NCBI RefSeq assembly: GCF_014633365.1 | Contig: NC_068338.1 | Span: forward strand, 51,905,716 to 51,969,715 | Direction of reading: 5' to 3' | Source of the DNA: Diospyros lotus | Lineage: Eukaryota; Streptophyta; Magnoliopsida; Ericales; Ebenaceae | DNA length: 64,000 nt | The notes under the pieces: generated by a model | The model's input: only the letters and a program-made list of their open reading frames with translations | Databases searched by the model: none | What the model was told of the DNA's origin: nothing | Translations under genes and position numbers: made by a program | Shown: piece by piece, positions 60,706 to 64,000 of the stretch | Layout: every line of letters starts with the position of its first letter | Numbering within the stretch: the stretch's first letter is position 1

Positions 60706-63700
60706 ATGGCGTCAAAATCCTTTAAGGTGAGTAGATCCTCCCTGTCAACCACCTCGGACGTGTCAGATTCACAACATGGTAAGCCTCCCTTGCCTCCCAC
60801 TGTGACATTTGGCCGGAGAACTTCATCGGGAAGATATATTAGTTATTCAAGGGATGACCTTGACAGTGAACTTGGAAGTGGTGATTTTGCAAACTACACA
60901 GTTCACATACCACCAACACCTGACAACCAGCCAATGGACTCAATCTCTCAGAAGGTTGAAGAGCAATATGTATCAAATTCACTTTTTACTGGTGGATTTA
61001 ATAGTGTTACGCGAGCTCATCTAATGGACAAGGTGATAGAATCAGATGCAAATCATCCCCAAATGGCTGGTGCAAAAGGATCTTCATGTGCTATTCCTGG
61101 ATGCGATGCTAAGGTGATGAGTGATGAAAGGGGTGTTGATATTCTCCCCTGTGAATGTGATTTCAAGATATGCAGAGATTGTTATCTAGACGCAGTTAAA
61201 ACTGATGGCATTTGCCCAGGGTGTAAAGAGCAATACAAGACAATGGACTTGGATGAAGTGGTGGAGAATGGGAGGCCACTTCCACTTCCACCGCCAACTG
61301 AGATGTCAAAAATGCAAAGAAGGCTGTCACTGATGAAATCAACAAAATCAGTGCTGATGAGGAGCCAGACTGGAGACTTTGATCACAATCGATGGCTCTT
61401 TGAATCTAGGGGAACCTATGGATATGGCAATGCTATATGGCCAAAGGGTGGAGGATTAGGGAATGGAAAAGATGATGAGGCTGTTGAGCCTTCAGAACTA
61501 ATGAACAAACCATGGAGGCCACTAACACGAAAATTAATCATATCAGCTGCTGTTATCAGTCCCTATCGGTATTTTTCTGCCTCATGAACTTTTTTCCTTC
61601 ATATGTTTTACCTATTGTAATATAAATTGTCACTTTGAGGGTGCGCCTTGGTAGCAACAATAAGTTCGGTTCTTTGTGACTAGAAGATCATAGGTTCAAG
61701 TTGTAGAAACAACTTATTTACAAAAAATAAAAAACAAAAGGAAGACTATATACAAATACAACCCTCACAATGTGGGGAGCCTTGTGCGCCCTGTTAATGT
61801 GACTTGTCACTTTATATACCTTAGGTTAGTACTGATGGTGGTGAGCTGGTCAATACACAAAAAATACGTAGATAAATTTTGGATGACTCAAAAACTAATT
61901 ATACTGCATTTCTCATATTTTTATATTAGATGATTCTTTGCATCCTAATACTTGTGTATGTGAGGGTAATTTGAACAACTGGTTTATGCATTCTCCAGCT
62001 GGAAGATGAACAAAAAGAACTCCACTACGTACTAGCACATTCAAACCTCATCTAAAAGCCCACTTAATTGACAATTTGTTGGTCCACTGAAGTCTTTTGC
62101 ATATCTATCTTGGATTAATGATGAAAATAAAATGGATTGAGTTGGTTATCATGCATGATGAATGCATGGTTCACAAGAAATATACTAGCTATACAGCCAT
62201 TTGGAAAATTTAGGATGGTGGCAGGATTAGATTTTCTATAGACGTGTTTACAATTGCTTTCATTTCTTTGTTCTAGGAGTAGGGAGGGGGGTAGGTGTGT
62301 GTGTGTGTATGCGCGCCTGTTTTTTTCTTTGCTAGGCTTTTCTTTCTATGCTAGGCAATTTCTCTGCAAGTGTTACTAACCACTTCACCATTGAATTTTT
62401 TTACCTGATTTTTCATGGTTCCTTTTCATGTGATCATTGTGATGCATGCTAATGAAAACTTTTGGTTGTCTGTTTCATCTTTGTTATCAGGCTTCTGATT
62501 TTTGTCCGATTGGTTGTTCTTGGGCTTTTCTTGGCATGGAGGGTCAATCACCCAAACAATGATGCAATCTGGCTGTGGGGGATGTCTGTAGTTTGTGAAA
62601 TATGGTTTGCTTTCTCTTGGATTCTTGACCAACTGCCCAAGCTATGCCCTGTAAATCGTGCTACAGATCTCAATGTCTTAAGAGATAAGTTTGAAATGCC
62701 TAGCCCCAATAACCCTACTGGAAAATCTGATCTACCAGGTGTAGATATCTTTGTATCTACTGCAGACCCAGAGAAAGAACCCCCTCTTGTCACAGCAAAC
62801 ACCATATTGTCTATTCTAGCTGCTGATTACCCAGTTGAGAAGCTTTCTTGCTATGTCTCTGATGATGGAGGTGCTCTTTTAACATTTGAGGCCATGGCAG
62901 AAGCAGCAAGCTTCGCTAATACATGGGTTCCATTTTGCCGCAAACACAACATTGAGCCTAGAAACCCCGAGTCTTATTTCAATTTGAAGAAGGATCCTTA
63001 CAAGAACAAGGTCAAGACCGACTTTGTCAAAGACCGTAGACGGGTAAAACGTGAATATGATGAGTTTAAGGTGCGTATCAATAGCCTGCCTGACTCAATC
63101 CGCCGGCGCTCTGATGCCTATCATGCTCGAGAGGAAATAAAGGCCATGAAGCAACAGAGACAGAACACACATGATGAACCTGTGGAGATTGTGAAGATCC
63201 CAAAAGCCACTTGGATGGCTGATGGAACACATTGGCCGGGAACTTGGTTGACTCCTGCACCAGATCACTCCAAAGGTGATCATGCTGGAATAATACAGGT
63301 GTTGTTTGGTTACTGGAAAATTCAGAATTTAACTTTGTGATGATACATATACTGTTGTTAAGCATAATAAAGATGGACCTAAAAGAATGGAAACAGCTAA
63401 ACATGTTAAATTGTGCAGGTGATGCTGAAACCTCCTAGCGATGAACCGCTACAGGGTACCGCTGATGATACCAGGTTAATTGACCTGAGTGATGTTGATA
63501 TCCGTCTTCCAATGCTTGTTTATGTTTCTCGTGAGAAGCGTCCTGGCTATGATCACAACAAGAAAGCTGGAGCCATGAATGCCTTGGTTCGTGCTTCTGC
63601 AATAATGTCTAACGGCCCCTTTATTCTCAATCTTGATTGCGACCACTACATTTACAACTCCCAGGCTCTGAAAGAAGGCATGTGTTTCATGATGGATAGA

Positions 63701-64000
63701 GGTGGGGATCGCATTTGCTATGTCCAATTCCCTCAGAGGTTTGAGGGTATTGATCCAAACGATCGATATGCCAATCACAACACTGTCTTCTTTGATGGCA
63801 ACATGCGGGCCCTTGACGGACTCCAGGGTCCAGTTTATGTTGGAACTGGATGCCTCTTTCGAAGGATTGCCCTTTATGGCTTTGACCCACCTAGATCTAA
63901 AGATCATCCTGGTTGCTGTAGTTGTTGCTTTCCTCACCGCAGAAAGCATGCCACAGCTGCAAGCCTAGAAGAGAACCGTGCCCTCAGAATGGGTGATTCC
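60706..64000 (+). CDS. CSLD: Cellulose synthase-like D protein (partial, runs off window)
   Basis: Golgi/plasma-membrane GT2 processive glycosyltransferase making beta-1,4-glucan; CSLD2/CSLD3 act in tip-growing cells such as root hairs. Three exons: 60706-61568, 62491-63298 and 63419 to the edge, covering 751 codons out of the usual 1,100-1,200. N-terminal CSLD text includes [20 protein letters not shown] and [10 protein letters not shown]. The RING-type zinc finger lies at about residues 128-173 ([21 protein letters not shown]). Two membrane segments lie at about 289-308 and 315-337. Catalytic residues visible are the first Asp in YVSDDGG (D412/D413) and the DCD at 630-632; TED and QxxRW would be beyond the window. 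I prefer the ATG at 60706 because it gives the conserved MAS.. start. Wording is closest to CSLD2/CSLD3 from memory. Intron 1 carries a SINE. Confidence 0.95.
61637..61805 (+). mobile_element. Au-like SINE in CSLD intron 1
   Basis: The + strand reads GCGCCTTGGTAGCAACAATAA (box A-like), ATAGGTTCAAGTTGTAGAAA (box B-like) and ends GGGGAGCCTTGTGCGCCCTG. This order matches the plant Au SINE and the copy at 37045-37225, though both are degenerate. It lies wholly inside the intron 61569-62490. Confidence 0.65.

Overview
This is nuclear DNA of a flowering plant. Genes are split by many GT-AG introns, the spacers are AT-rich, and (TA)n, (CT)n and (TG)n tracts are frequent. Plant retrotransposons lie inside introns. 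Protein families are typical of eudicots or related angiosperms; I cannot name the species. I rebuilt seven protein-coding genes exon by exon from splice sites and family similarity. All keep an open frame across every junction.

Layout, left to right: (1) JMJ13/JMJ706-type JmjN-JmjC histone demethylase, + strand, 2403-4989. (2) KANADI/ATS-type GARP transcription factor, + strand, 7561-11490. (3) Bark-storage-protein-like member of the nucleoside phosphorylase superfamily, - strand, 13502-18067. (4) TOL1-like VHS-GAT ubiquitin-sorting protein, + strand, 23397-40807. (5) GT47 exostosin-type glycosyltransferase, + strand, 41738-47796. (6) U2AF65 splicing factor, - strand, 49905-56135. (7) The first 751 codons of a cellulose synthase-like D protein, + strand, from 60706 and running off the right edge.

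The main structural feature is the second intron of the TOL1-like gene, about 16 kb long, which splits the GAT domain. It holds a decayed Ty3/gypsy chromovirus (24794-35337) whose reverse transcriptase is interrupted by a younger, oppositely oriented Ty1/copia element (27437-32701) with a 5-bp target-site duplication. It also holds a LINE reverse-transcriptase remnant, an Au-like SINE, and a non-autonomous Mutator-like element (38316-39540) with a perfect 9-bp target-site duplication, inside which sits a smaller foldback element. Other introns carry a hAT-like element, a tandem LTR-like module, an antisense LINE remnant and a second SINE.

There is no operon-like organisation. The genes act separately: chromatin, organ polarity, vegetative storage, endosomal sorting, wall glycosylation, splicing, and wall glucan synthesis. 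From memory, the TOL1-GT47-CSLD order matches Arabidopsis At5g16880, At5g16890 and At5g16910, which suggests conserved microsynteny with a U2AF65 gene in between. I found no sign of an unknown biochemical system. The most unusual observation is the first KANADI intron, which is bounded by a perfect 18-bp direct repeat containing AG|GT, as expected if a tandem duplication created the intron.
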